Numbered from the stretch's first letter, positions 42,322 through 53,765 are shown. The stretch is DNA of 64,000 nt from Sporomusaceae bacterium (GCA_031460455.1 JAVKTQ010000002.1:248001-312000), one strand, 5' to 3'. Notes: generated by a model not told the origin, from the sequence alone. Translations and numbers: made by a program.

Positions 42322-42584
42322 CGGCAACCCTCCCCGGGCACAAAACATCTCTCTCCACATTCATGCCCCAAACACGCACACTCTATACATATGCGCAAAC
42401 CGGCGCCGCTTGCCGCATTTTTGCTCCTGCCGGCCATGTTGCGGCATGTGAAAAACTCATCGTATGAAACGGCGCCCGGAAGGCCTTCTTCCATTTCCAG
42501 GGAACAAATTAACCAGCGAACGCACCGGATTCCGGCGCCGACGCGCACTCTGTTCGCACGGAAAATAAAAATTGGAGGATTGTA

Positions 42585-43478
42585 ATGAAAAAGAGTCTTC
42601 TTCTTACCCTGGCATGCCTGCTCATCATCGCCGGCTCCGCCTTCGCCGCCCCCGGTCCGGTCGCAGGCGACGCCAAACTCCTCGACACCTCCTTCGACAA
42701 AGGCATCGTTATAAATCTTGACACCTTCTTTGCCGAGCATCCCCTCAAAGCGGGCGAAGCCACCAGGGGCGACACCGTCTTCAAATCGCCGCGGGTCGAG
42801 ATAGCCCTCGTCACCAACCGCGGCCCCCTCATCGACCTCCACTACCACGCCACCTGCGAAGAAACCGTCTTCGTCTACAAAGGCCAGGGCGAAATGTTCA
42901 TCGACGGCCGATGGATACCCGTCAAAGCCGGCGACCTCCACATCAACCCGCGCGGCGTCATCCACGCCACCCGTGTAGTCGGCGACGAAGACATGAACGT
43001 CGTCTGCTTCTTCACCGCCCCGCAGGCTAGCGGCAACGACAAAGCCTTCGTTCCCAGCCCCGGCAAATATCAGGGCAGCGGCGTCGGCGCGCCCACCCTT
43101 CTCGACACCCAGTACAAAAAGAACTTCGTCATCAGCCTCGACCAATTCTACGCCGAGCATCCCCTCAAAAAAGGCGAAGCCACCCGCGGCGACACCGTCT
43201 TCAAATCGCCCCGCGCCGAAATCGTCCTCGTCACCAACCGCGGACCGCTCATCGGCAGGCACTACCACACCTCCGCCGAAGAAATCGTCTATGTCCATAA
43301 AGGCCAGGGCGAAATGTACATCGGCGGCCAATGGATCCCCGTCAAAGGCGGCGACCTCCACATCAACCCGCGCGGCGTCTACCACGCCACCCGCGTCACC
43401 GGCGAAGACCTCAACGTATACTGCATCTTCGCCCCCCCGCAGGCCGGCGGCAACGACAAAATCTTCCTCGACAAATAA
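42585..43478 (+). CDS. Periplasmic double-cupin protein
   Basis: 297 residues: signal peptide (KKSLLLTLACLLIIAGSAFA) and two cupin domains at about 35-155 and 165-290. Each has the metal triad pattern (LHYHATCEET and RHYHTSAEEI for HxH...E; HATR for the last His) and the strand KGQGEM, GDLHINPRG. The two halves are very similar, so the gene arose by internal duplication. Cupins of this type bind metal and may be sugar or organic acid isomerases, or oxygenases; no substrate can be assigned. Monocistronic with a terminator. Confidence 0.8.
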   Translation: MKKSLLLTLACLLIIAGSAFAAPGPVAGDAKLLDTSFDKGIVINLDTFFAEHPLKAGEATRGDTVFKSPRVEIALVTNRGPLIDLHYHATCEETVFVYKGQGEMFIDGRWIPVKAGDLHINPRGVIHATRVVGDEDMNVVCFFTAPQASGNDKAFVPSPGKYQGSGVGAPTLLDTQYKKNFVISLDQFYAEHPLKKGEATRGDTVFKSPRAEIVLVTNRGPLIGRHYHTSAEEIVYVHKGQGEMYIGGQWIPVKGGDLHINPRGVYHATRVTGEDLNVYCIFAPPQAGGNDKIFLDK

Positions 43479-43504
43479 CCCCATCAGGCAGCGTGCGAAC
43501 AGAC

Positions 43505-43537
43505 AACAAGGCGGCCCGGCCGGGCCGCCTTGTTTCC
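43505..43537 (+). terminator. Terminator after the double-cupin gene
   Basis: AACAAGGCGGCCCG/CGGGCCGCCTTGTT is perfectly paired with a two-base centre; TTT follows. Confidence 0.85.
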
Positions 43538-43659
43538 TTATGCTTACTTGCCGGCCAAGCCGCATATACTAACAGCGATCACGATCGCCATCCTCGGTTG
43601 GCCCATCGCCGCATATTCGATTGCCGGACCAAACGGCGTTCCCCCCTGCCCGCAGAGTT

Positions 43660-43688
43660 TTGACTAAACATGGATATTCTGATAAAAT
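43660..43688 (+). promoter_or_regulatory. Sigma-A promoter of secA
   Basis: TTGACT, 17 bases, TAAAAT, 33 bases before the TTG start codon. Confidence 0.75.
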
Positions 43689-43721
43689 TTTTAAGATAGG
43701 TAATAAAGGAGATGAGACCAC

Positions 43722-46229
<2,508 letters not shown>

Positions 46230-46281
46230 ACCGTGGACTATTCCGCCTAAAAGAACAATAAACATATTGGGAGAGATAAAA

Positions 46282-47395
46282 TTGCTGCTAGAAGATCTGC
46301 GACGGGAACTGGACCAACTGGCCGTGAGGCTGGACGAAATGAGGGCTTCTCTTTGACGTTGCCGGCAAAGAGAGTCAGATAGCCGCCCTCGAATATAAAA
46401 TCGCCGCCCCCGACTTCTGGGACGACCCGGCCGCCGCCCAGAAAACAATGCAAGAACTCACCCGCCTCAAGGACAGCGTCGGCCAGTACGCCGACCTGGC
46501 GAGCCGCTACAGCGACACCGCCACCTTGTGGCAGCTCGGCATGGACGAAAACGACGAAAGCGTCTACCCCGAAGTCGTCGAAGCCCTTGCCGCCATGCGC
46601 AAAGAACTCGATCACCTCGACCTCACCCTCATGCTCGCCGGCGAATACGACGCCGCGAACGCCATCCTCACCCTCCACGCCGGCGCTGGCGGCACCGAAG
46701 CCCAGGACTGGGTCCAGATGCTCCTCCGCATGTTCGTGCGCTGGGCCGAAAAAAACAACTACAAAATCGAAACCCTCGACTTCCTCGCCGGCGACGAAGC
46801 CGGCGTCAAAAGCGCCACCCTGCTCATATCCGGCCCCAACGCCTACGGCTACCTGCGGTCCGAAAAAGGCGTCCACCGCCTCGTCCGCATCTCGCCCTTC
46901 GACGCCTCCGGGCGGCGGCACACCTCCTTTGCCGCCGTCGACGTTATGCCCGAAGTCGACGACACCATCGAAATCAGCATCAACCCCGTCGACCTTAGAA
47001 TCGACACCTTCCGGGCCGGCGGCGCCGGCGGCCAGCACATCAACAAAACCGACTCCGCCGTCCGCATGACTCACATCCCCACCGGCATCGTCGCCCAGTG
47101 CCAGAGCGAGCGCTCCCAGATCCAGAACCGCGAACAATGCATGCGCCTCCTGCGCGCCAAACTCTTCGAACTTGAGCGCCAAAAACGCGAAGAAAAGAAA
47201 GAAGAAATCGGCGGCGACTACCAGGCCATCGAATGGGGCAGCCAAATCCGCTCCTACGTATTCCACCCCTACAGCCTCGTCAAAGACCACCGCACCGGCG
47301 CCGAAACCGGCAACGTCCAGGCCGTTATGGACGGCGAAATAGACGCCTTTATCGAAGCCTACCTCAAGAGCGGCGGTAAAAGCGCCGCAGAATAG
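46282..47395 (+). CDS. prfB: Peptide chain release factor 2 with programmed +1 frameshift
   Basis: Recognises UAA/UGA and releases the nascent chain. The first 24 codons from the TTG at 46282 end in CTT TGA (stop at 46354-46356); an internal SD-like GAGGG lies six bases before CTT, the classic arrangement for +1 shift. Skipping the T gives GAC and continues to 47395, about 370 residues. Marks of RF2 are the tripeptide region RISPFDASGRRHTSF and GGAGGQHINKTDSAVR with the catalytic GGQ. RF2 itself reads the in-frame UGA, so the shift is autoregulatory. Follows secA by 52 bases. Confidence 0.95.
46346..46357 (+). promoter_or_regulatory. Programmed frameshift site of prfB
   Basis: CTTTGAC with AGGG upstream in GAGGGCTTCTCTTTGAC. 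When RF2 is scarce the ribosome pauses at TGA and slips one base forward. Confidence 0.92.
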
Positions 47396-47408
47396 GAGGC
47401 GCCCCGCC

Positions 47409-48098
47409 GTGAACCGGATGAAAATAATCATCATCGCCATAATCGCCCTCATCGTCGTCGGCGAGCTCGCCATGCCCTCGCTCGTCGGCGTCCTCATCGC
47501 CCGCGGCATGGGCGGCGCCACCGGCAGCGACCTCGTCACCGCCGAAGTCGCCAAACGACCGGCCCTGCTCATGTTCGACGGCCGCTTCGACAGCGTCCGC
47601 ATCCACGCCTACGACTCCAAAGTCGACAAAATCGTCTTCGCCGAACTCGACGCCACCCTCAAAGACGTCGCCCTCGACATGCCTATACTGATATCCCAGC
47701 GCAAAGTCGCCGTTAAAGGCGTGCGCGACATCGACCTCACCGCCGTCATCACCCAAGAAGAGCTCAGCCGCTTCCTCAACCAGAGCGTCAAAGGCGTCAA
47801 GAACGCCAAAGTCACCATCGAAAGCGGCAAAGTCAACGTCAGCGCCAGCTTCCTCCTCGGCCAGATCGCCAGCATCGCCATCGCCCTCGAAGGCAAAGTC
47901 GTCGGCGACGGCTACCGCATCAAATTCGTCACCGACCGCTTCCTCCTCAACAACAACGCCGTCGGCAACATCGGCGGCTCAGTCCTCACCGAAATCCCCC
48001 TCGTCGACCTCAGAAAACTGCCCTTCGGCGTCAAAGCCAGGAGCGTCGTCACGGACGCCGGCCGGATAACCATCGTCGCCGACAACAAAACCCCGTAA
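47409..48098 (+). CDS. DUF2993 (LmeA-like) membrane-anchored protein
   Basis: 229 residues with a signal anchor (KIIIIAIIALIVVGELAMP) and a DUF2993 lipid-binding-like domain. Visible family traits are the repeated beta strands ALLMFDGRFDSVRIHAYDS, ITQEELSRFLNQSVKGV and LPFGVKARSVVTDAGRI. DUF2993 proteins have a TULIP/BPI-like fold and act in envelope lipid or glycolipid handling. GTG start 13 bases after prfB, so probably co-transcribed. Substrate unknown. Confidence 0.75.
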   Translation: MNRMKIIIIAIIALIVVGELAMPSLVGVLIARGMGGATGSDLVTAEVAKRPALLMFDGRFDSVRIHAYDSKVDKIVFAELDATLKDVALDMPILISQRKVAVKGVRDIDLTAVITQEELSRFLNQSVKGVKNAKVTIESGKVNVSASFLLGQIASIAIALEGKVVGDGYRIKFVTDRFLLNNNAVGNIGGSVLTEIPLVDLRKLPFGVKARSVVTDAGRITIVADNKTP

Positions 48099-48105
48099 AT
48101 GCCAG

Positions 48106-48127
48106 CCCGGCAACCCCGCCGGGTTTT
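48106..48127 (+). terminator. Terminator after the DUF2993 gene
   Basis: CCCGGC/GCCGGG with a six-base loop and TTTTCC. Confidence 0.75.
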
Positions 48128-48150
48128 CCATTATTTACGACTAGCATGAT

Positions 48151-48180
48151 GCAGGACATTTTAAAATCATGGCAGAATAA
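48151..48180 (+). promoter_or_regulatory. Candidate sigma-H promoter before the DUF5693-csaB genes
   Basis: GCAGGACAT, 12 bases, GCAGAATAA: one change from the sigma-H consensus. It lies 115 bases before the start codon, so a longer leader is implied. Confidence 0.4.
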
Positions 48181-48295
48181 TGTAATGTTTCGCATCTTTG
48201 CCAACTTCTGCATAAACTCTGGTTAAATCAGGAAAAATATAGTGCCGCGATGCCTGCCGCAGCCGCACACCAATCACAAACAAGGTGGGAGAACT

Positions 48296-50368
48296 TTGAC
48301 ATATTTCAGATACAACCGGGTTCTGGTCGCCCTCATCATAGCCGGCCTGTTAGCCGCCCTGGCGATCGGCTGGCAGCGGCATACCGTAGAAGTCAACAAC
48401 TCCCGGGTCGAAATGGTCATGGACTACGAGGAGGTCGTCGAACTCGCCCAAATGGAAGGCGTGCCTGTGCCCGAAATGATGCGCATGCTCAAAGAAACGG
48501 GCCTCACCTCCGTCGCCATCTATGAAATGACCCTCGAAAAACTCCAGAAAAGCGGCAAACTCACCGTCGTCCCCGGCGCCGAGCTGCTCGCCCATTACCG
48601 TTCCGGCGAAATCGACAAACCGCTCTTCAAGGAAAACGGCGGCCGCATCGACCCCGCCCAGGTATACATATTCGCCGACAGGCAAAACCCCGGCGACCAA
48701 AGCTTCTTCGAAGAACTCACCGCCGACCTTGCCCGCCGCCTCGGCGCGGGCCGCGTCCACCCCCTCACCCCCCTCGACCGCCGCATGGCCATCGCCGTCG
48801 ACACCAGCTTCGACAAAACCCTCAAATGGAACCTCGGCCTGCCCAGCCACGAGATGAAAGACGCCGCCGACAACGGCTTCGCCATCGTCGCCCGGCCCAG
48901 CAACTACACCAAAGTCAAGCCCGACGACATCAACGCCGTCTTCGCCCGCCTCAGCCCCTTCGCCGCCCACATCAGCGGCCTCATGTTCGTCGGCGAAGAA
49001 GCCCTCGGCTTCCCCGACCTCCTGCCGCTAACCGCCCGCCTCATCGCCGACAGCGGCTACACCCTCTACATGATCGAACACCCCGTCCAGCTCCAGTTCA
49101 TCAAGCAGGAAGGACTCACCGCCATCGCCGCGGCCTCCGGCTACCGGGCCGCCCGCGTCTACGTCATCCCCAAAGACGAACAGCCCAGGATCGCCGTCGA
49201 CACCGCCATCAACCGCTGGGCGCTCTCCGACCGGGAACGCAACATCAGAGTCAACCTGTTGCGCAAATTCGAACGCACCGACCCCGGTCTCAACCTCACC
49301 GAAACAAACCTCCGCTACATCGGCGGCATCAAAAAAGCCGTCGAAGCCAAAGGCTTCACCCTCGGCCGGGCCGGCGTCTATCAGCCGTATTTTCCCGTTC
49401 CCTGGCTGCTCGCCCTCGTCATCCTCGGCGCCACCGCGGCCGGCGTCCTCTTCCTTACCCTCGTCTGGCCGTTCGCCCCCCGCTGGCAATACAGCCTCCT
49501 CATCCTCATAACCCTGGCCCTCATCATCCCCGTGCTCACCGGCGGCGGCGCCCTGGTCCGCCAGGCCACCGCCCTTGCCATAGCCATACTGTTCCCCACC
49601 CTCGCCATGACCTGGCAGCTCGACCGCTGGCGGAGCCGCCCCCCCCACGAAGGCTCCTCGCTCGGCCGCATCCTCGTCGACGGCGTCGGCGGCCTCATCG
49701 TCGCCACCGCCATGTCCCTCGCCGGCGGCCTCTTCCTCGGCGCCGTCCTCGGCGACATCCGCTTCCTGCTTGAAATCGAAATCTTCCGCGGCGTCAAACT
49801 CACCCTCCTCGCGCCGCTCATCCTCATCACCCTCATCTACATCGTGCGCTACAACCCATGGGAGGGCGAGCACATCGACAGCCCGCAGGCCGTCGTCGCC
49901 CAGATCAAACGCGTCCTCGACTACCCCGTATACGTTAAAACCCTGCTCCTCTTCGCCGCCGGCGCCGGGGTAGCCTGGGTATTCATCGGCCGCTCCGGCC
50001 ACACCGCCGGTGTGCCCGTCCCCGCCTTCGAAATCAAGCTCCGGGCCTTCCTCGAACAGACCATGTACGCCCGGCCGCGCGAAAAAGAATTCCTCATCGG
50101 CCACCCCGCCTTCCTCCTCGCCGTCATGGCCCTCTACCGCCAGTGGCCGCGCCTCTTCCACTACGTCCTCATCGTCGCCGCCACCGTAGGGCAGGGCTCG
50201 ATGGTCGAAACCTTCGCCCACCTGCGCACCCCCATCTTCATGTCCTTCGTCAGGGGCCTGGACGGCCTGTTGGTAGGAGCCCTTATCGGCATCCTCGCCG
50301 TCGTCGCCGTGCAGCTCCTGCACTATCTCTCGTTCTTGCTGGGAAGGAGACTAACCCCTCATGAGTGA
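48296..50368 (+). CDS. DUF5693 family polytopic membrane protein
   Basis: About 690 residues. One N-terminal span (VLVALIIAGLLAALAIGW), a large extracytoplasmic domain (about 50-370) and then eight or more membrane segments. TYFRYNRVLVAL after GGTGGGAG supports the TTG at 48296 as start. DUF5693 genes are regularly found directly before csaB, so this protein probably acts in export or assembly of a pyruvylated cell-wall polymer. It overlaps csaB by eight bases. The reaction is unknown. Confidence 0.75.
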   Translation: MTYFRYNRVLVALIIAGLLAALAIGWQRHTVEVNNSRVEMVMDYEEVVELAQMEGVPVPEMMRMLKETGLTSVAIYEMTLEKLQKSGKLTVVPGAELLAHYRSGEIDKPLFKENGGRIDPAQVYIFADRQNPGDQSFFEELTADLARRLGAGRVHPLTPLDRRMAIAVDTSFDKTLKWNLGLPSHEMKDAADNGFAIVARPSNYTKVKPDDINAVFARLSPFAAHISGLMFVGEEALGFPDLLPLTARLIADSGYTLYMIEHPVQLQFIKQEGLTAIAAASGYRAARVYVIPKDEQPRIAVDTAINRWALSDRERNIRVNLLRKFERTDPGLNLTETNLRYIGGIKKAVEAKGFTLGRAGVYQPYFPVPWLLALVILGATAAGVLFLTLVWPFAPRWQYSLLILITLALIIPVLTGGGALVRQATALAIAILFPTLAMTWQLDRWRSRPPHEGSSLGRILVDGVGGLIVATAMSLAGGLFLGAVLGDIRFLLEIEIFRGVKLTLLAPLILITLIYIVRYNPWEGEHIDSPQAVVAQIKRVLDYPVYVKTLLLFAAGAGVAWVFIGRSGHTAGVPVPAFEIKLRAFLEQTMYARPREKEFLIGHPAFLLAVMALYRQWPRLFHYVLIVAATVGQGSMVETFAHLRTPIFMSFVRGLDGLLVGALIGILAVVAVQLLHYLSFLLGRRLTPHE

Positions 50369-51464
50369 GATCGTCATCTCCGGATACTACGGATTCGGCA
50401 ACGCCGGCGACGAAGCAATGCTGACAGCCATGATCGAAGCCCTGACCGACGTCGACCCCGCGGTCAGGATCACCGTCATCTCCGGCTGCCCGGCCGACAC
50501 CCGCCGCCGCCACGGCGTAGCCTCCGTATTCCGGCTCAACTACCCCGAAATCATCCGCATACTGAGGAAAAGCGACCTCCTCATCAGCGGCGGCGGCAGC
50601 CTCCTTCAGGACGTCACCAGCGACCGCAGCCTCTACTACTACCTCAGTATCATGATGCTCGCCAAAAAACTCGGCAAGCCCGTCATGCTTTACGCCCAGG
50701 GCATCGGCCCCGTGCGCGGCTCCTTAGCCAAAGGCGCCATGCGCCACATCGGCAACATGGTCGACCTCATCACCGTCCGTGACGAAGGCTCGCGCCTCGA
50801 GCTCAAATCCCTCGGCGTCGGCGCCCCCCCCATCCACGTCACCGCCGACCCCGTCCTCGCCCTCCACCAGGTCGACAAAGGCATCGGCCGGGCCGTCCTC
50901 AAACAGCGCGGCCTCGAAGGCAACGCCCCCCTCATCGGCATCTCCGTCCGCGAATGGAAAGACTGGACCTACTACAAAACCACCCTCGCCGAAGCATGCG
51001 ACAGACTGGTCGCCGAATGCGGCGCCAGGCTCGTCTTCCTGCCCATGCAATGGCCCGACGACATGAACATCGCCCGCCGGATCGCCGGCCGGATGAAACA
51101 GCCGGCCGCCGTTCTTGAGGAAGAATATACCACCAGCGAACTGTTATCGCTGGTCGGCAACCTGGACATGCTTATCGGTATCAGGCTCCACGCCCTCATC
51201 TTCGCCGCCGTGATGCAAGTGCCGGTCATCGGCATCTCCTACGACCCGAAGATCGACCGCTTCCTCGAAACCGTCGGCGACACCCCGGTCGGCACCCTCC
51301 AGACCCTCAACGCCGACGCCCTGCTCGCCAAAGCCCGCGACCTTTTGCCGGAAATCAGGCGTCCCAGCAAAGAACGGGCCGAGCGGATCGGCGAACTCAG
51401 GCAAAAGGCGTTTCGTAACGCCGAACTGGCCGTGGCCCTGATCGAGAACCGGAAGCGGGGTTAG
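50361..51464 (+). CDS. csaB: Polysaccharide pyruvyl transferase
   Basis: Adds a pyruvyl ketal to a cell-wall polysaccharide, creating the ligand for SLH domains. 367 residues with the CsaB marks IVISGYYGFGNAGDEAM at the start, ISGGGSLLQDVTS, YAQGIGPV and GIRLHALIFAAVMQVPVIGI at the end (in parts). In Negativicutes, SLH-bearing outer-membrane proteins tie the outer membrane to the wall, so this enzyme may support that linkage. Coupled to the DUF5693 gene. Confidence 0.9.
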   Translation: MSEIVISGYYGFGNAGDEAMLTAMIEALTDVDPAVRITVISGCPADTRRRHGVASVFRLNYPEIIRILRKSDLLISGGGSLLQDVTSDRSLYYYLSIMMLAKKLGKPVMLYAQGIGPVRGSLAKGAMRHIGNMVDLITVRDEGSRLELKSLGVGAPPIHVTADPVLALHQVDKGIGRAVLKQRGLEGNAPLIGISVREWKDWTYYKTTLAEACDRLVAECGARLVFLPMQWPDDMNIARRIAGRMKQPAAVLEEEYTTSELLSLVGNLDMLIGIRLHALIFAAVMQVPVIGISYDPKIDRFLETVGDTPVGTLQTLNADALLAKARDLLPEIRRPSKERAERIGELRQKAFRNAELAVALIENRKRG

Positions 51465-51466
51465 GC

Positions 51467-52309
51467 ATGACGAAAGGATTCCGTATTTACGCCGGCATAA
51501 CGCTCGGCGCGGTCCTCACCGCCGTCGCGCTCAATATGTTCCTCATCCCCAACAAGGTGGCCGCCGGCGGCGTAAGCGGCATGGCCACCGTTCTTCATTA
51601 CCTCGTCGGCGCCCCCGTCGGCGTCACCATGCTCGCCCTCAACATCCCCCTCTTCCTCGCCAGCATCAAAATCCTCGGCGCCAAATTCGGCGTCAGGACC
51701 CTCTACGGCGCCGCCATCCTCTCCGCCGCCATCGACCTCTCCGCCCCCTTCATCCCCGTCCTCACCCACGACCTCCTTTTAAGCTCCCTCTACGGCGGCG
51801 TCCTCTCCGGCATCGGCATGGGCATCGTCTTCCGTTTCGGCGGCACCACCGCCGGCACCGACCTCGCCGCCGCCATCATCAACAAACTCACCCGCATCAG
51901 CGTCGGCCAGGCCCTCCTGGGCGTAGACTTCTTCGTCATCGCCTCCGCCGGCGTAGCCTTCGCCAGCGCCGAACTCTCCCTCTACGCCCTCATCTCCCTG
52001 TGGCTCACCAGCCACATCATCGACCTAGTCCAGGAAGGCCCCAGCACCGCCAAGGCCTTCCTCATCGTCAGCGCCGCCGCCGAAACCGTCGCCGACAAAA
52101 TAATGGCCGAAATGGACCGCGGCGTCACCTTCCTCCAGGGCAAAGGCGGCTACACCCGCCAGGCGCGCGACGTCCTCTTCTGCGTCGTCACCGCCAGCGA
52201 AGTCGTCCGTCTCAAAGAACTAATCACCAGCGTCGATCCGGCCGCGTTTGTCATTGTAGCGGACGCCCACGAAGTAATGGGCGAAGGCTTTACTCGTCGC
52301 GAGTTATAG
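51467..52309 (+). CDS. YitT family membrane protein with DUF2179 domain
   Basis: 280 residues: an N-terminal five- to six-span region (ALNMFLIPNKVAAGGVSGMATV is the family signature, read ALNMFLIPNKV then AAGGVSGMATV; FGGTTAGTDLAAAIINK is also conserved) and a C-terminal cytosolic DUF2179 ferredoxin-like domain (GVTFLQGKGGYT, DVLFCVVTASEV). Transport or sensing has been proposed for this family but no substrate is firm. Starts two bases after csaB, so it is in the same unit. Confidence 0.85.
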   Translation: MTKGFRIYAGITLGAVLTAVALNMFLIPNKVAAGGVSGMATVLHYLVGAPVGVTMLALNIPLFLASIKILGAKFGVRTLYGAAILSAAIDLSAPFIPVLTHDLLLSSLYGGVLSGIGMGIVFRFGGTTAGTDLAAAIINKLTRISVGQALLGVDFFVIASAGVAFASAELSLYALISLWLTSHIIDLVQEGPSTAKAFLIVSAAAETVADKIMAEMDRGVTFLQGKGGYTRQARDVLFCVVTASEVVRLKELITSVDPAAFVIVADAHEVMGEGFTRREL

Positions 52310-52314
52310 GGGGA

Positions 52315-52436
52315 GGCCGTTTAAACGCCCATCTGCGGCGTTGCTCCTCGGAGCGATTGCTTGCGTACATCCGAGTACGCGGCGCGGCTCGCTCCTCCGG
52401 TGCGCCTTGCATCTGGGCATTTTGAATAACTTCCGT
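52315..52436. repeat. Dispersed palindromic element, copy B
   Basis: Core matches copies A, C and D (CCATCTGCGGCGTTGCTCCTC; GCGTAC-ATCCGA-GTACGC; GGTGCGCCTTGCATCTGGGC). Left arm AAA-C-GCCCA pairs with TGGGC-A-TTT. Directly after the YitT stop. Confidence 0.85.
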
Positions 52437-52473
52437 CATTTCAAAGAAGAACGATAAACCCAGTCGACCGGCG

Positions 52474-52672
52474 GTTTCCGGCTGGGGGCGGACACGTTAG
52501 CGAGTAAGGCGGCCGCTACTTGGCGAGAGAGCCGGTAACGGCGACCGGCGCGAGCCAAGGACGGCGAGCGAGCCGCTATCTGTCAGGAGACAGTTAGCGG
52601 CGTACGGTCAGCCGTCGGCGACGAGCCTAGTAAGACCGCCGACGCAGCGTGTGGCCGCTCCCAGCCGGAAAC
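52474..52672. ncRNA. Candidate multi-helix structured RNA, unassigned
   Basis: No ORF fits the 447-base gap before the transketolase. A 13-base perfect outer helix GTTTCCGGCTGGG (52474-52486) / CCCAGCCGGAAAC (52660-52672) encloses four further perfect helices in sequence: TAGCG/CGCTA (52498-52518); CTTGGC/GCCAAG with inner GCCGGT/ACCGGC (52519-52559); GCCGCTA-T-CTGTC-AGGA-GACAG-T-TAGCGGC (52572-52601); GTCGGCG/CGCCGAC (52614-52643). That is a multi-branched junction of 199 bases. The strand cannot be set from pairing; the plus strand would place it in the tkt leader. No known RNA family recognised; a riboswitch-like leader, a free RNA or a DNA cruciform element are all possible. Confidence 0.55.
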
Positions 52673-52756
52673 ATAGCCGGCTAGATAAAGCTAAAAACTA
52701 CAAATGCATTTACATAGTTTAAGATGGTTTAAGTATCGTTCCAGAAGGAGGTACCT

Positions 52757-53590
52757 ATGTCCACGCAGCTCACCACCGAAAAGACCGCCGAACTGGCCAG
52801 CCGGGCCACAGCAGTGCGCAAAAACATCCTCGAAATGGTCACCGCCGCCAAATCCGGCCACCCCGGCGGCTCGCTATCCGCGGCCGACATCCTCGTCACC
52901 CTCTACTTCGCCGTCATGCGCGTCGACCCTCACACCCCGGCCGACCCGGAGCGCGACCGCTTCGTCCTCAGCAAAGGCCACGCCGCCCCCGTCCTCTACG
53001 CGACGCTGGCCGAGCGCGGCTTCCTCCCCCACAGCGAACTCACCACCCTCCGGCAGGTCGACAGCCGCCTCCAGGGCCACCCCGACATGAAAGGCGTCCC
53101 CGGCGTCGACATGTCCACCGGCTCGCTCGGCCAGGGCCTCAGCGCCGCCAACGGCATGGCCCTCGCCGGCCGCGTCGACGGCAAAGACTGGCGCGTATAC
53201 GCCCTCCTCGGCGACGGCGAACTCGAAGAAGGCCAGATCTGGGAAGCCGCCATGTTCGCCGCCCACTACAAACTCGACAACCTCACCGCCTTCGTCGACT
53301 ACAACGGCCTCCAGATCGACGGCCCGGTCAGCGAAGTAATGTCGCCCCTGCCCATCCCCGAAAAATGGCGAGCCTTCGGCTGGCACGTCCTCGAAATCGA
53401 CGGCCACGACTACAGCGCCATCTATAATGCCGTCGAAACCGCCAAAACCATCAAAGGCAAGCCCACCATGATCGTTGCCAAAACCGTCAAAGGCAAAGGC
53501 GTGTGCAGCATGGAAGGTGTCGCCGATTGGCATGGTAAAGCCCCCACGACTGACGAGTGTGCAAAGTTCTTGGCAGAACTTTGCCAATAG
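52757..53590 (+). CDS. Transketolase, N-terminal subunit
   Basis: Thiamine-diphosphate-binding half of a split transketolase (pentose phosphate pathway). 277 residues with KSGHPGGSLSAADIL, LSKGHAAPVLY and the ThDP motif GDGELEEGQIWEAAMFAAHYKLDNL (in parts GDGELEEGQ, WEAAMFAAHYKLDNL), ending in GKGVCSMEGVADWHGK. The other half is encoded 175 bases downstream. ATG after AGAAGGAGG. Split transketolases are usual in Clostridia and archaea; here a palindromic repeat lies between the halves. Confidence 0.93.
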   Translation: MSTQLTTEKTAELASRATAVRKNILEMVTAAKSGHPGGSLSAADILVTLYFAVMRVDPHTPADPERDRFVLSKGHAAPVLYATLAERGFLPHSELTTLRQVDSRLQGHPDMKGVPGVDMSTGSLGQGLSAANGMALAGRVDGKDWRVYALLGDGELEEGQIWEAAMFAAHYKLDNLTAFVDYNGLQIDGPVSEVMSPLPIPEKWRAFGWHVLEIDGHDYSAIYNAVETAKTIKGKPTMIVAKTVKGKGVCSMEGVADWHGKAPTTDECAKFLAELCQ

Positions 53591-53591
53591 G

Positions 53592-53715
53592 GGTCAGGCC
53601 GTAAAACGCCCATCTGCGGCGTTGCTCCTCGGTTGCCATCCTCAGCGTACGTTCGTGTACGCTTCCGGTGTCAACCTCCGGTGCGCCTTGCATCTGAGCA
53701 TTTTACGACCAGACC
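53592..53715. repeat. Dispersed palindromic element, copy C (between transketolase genes)
   Basis: Same core as B and D, with central hairpin GCGTAC-GTTCGT-GTACGC. Arms GGTC...CGTAAAA and TTTTACG...GACC are complementary and differ from the other copies. It fills most of the gap between the two transketolase subunit genes. Confidence 0.85.
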
Positions 53716-53765
53716 GGCAATTCAAATAAGAACGACAGTCCCGCTGAAAGAGGTGTCATACATAT

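Noticed and set aside
41902-42585. Plus-strand ORF of 227 codons across repeat A and the small gene
   Set aside because: It runs through the palindromic repeat and a terminator and has no family features.
46282-46356. prfB as a frameshifted pseudogene
   Set aside because: The CTTTGAC site with upstream AGGG is the conserved programmed frameshift of RF2 genes.
52315-52672. Insertion sequence remnant before transketolase
   Set aside because: No transposase frame, no target-site duplication seen; the segments are a repeat copy and a structured RNA-like region.
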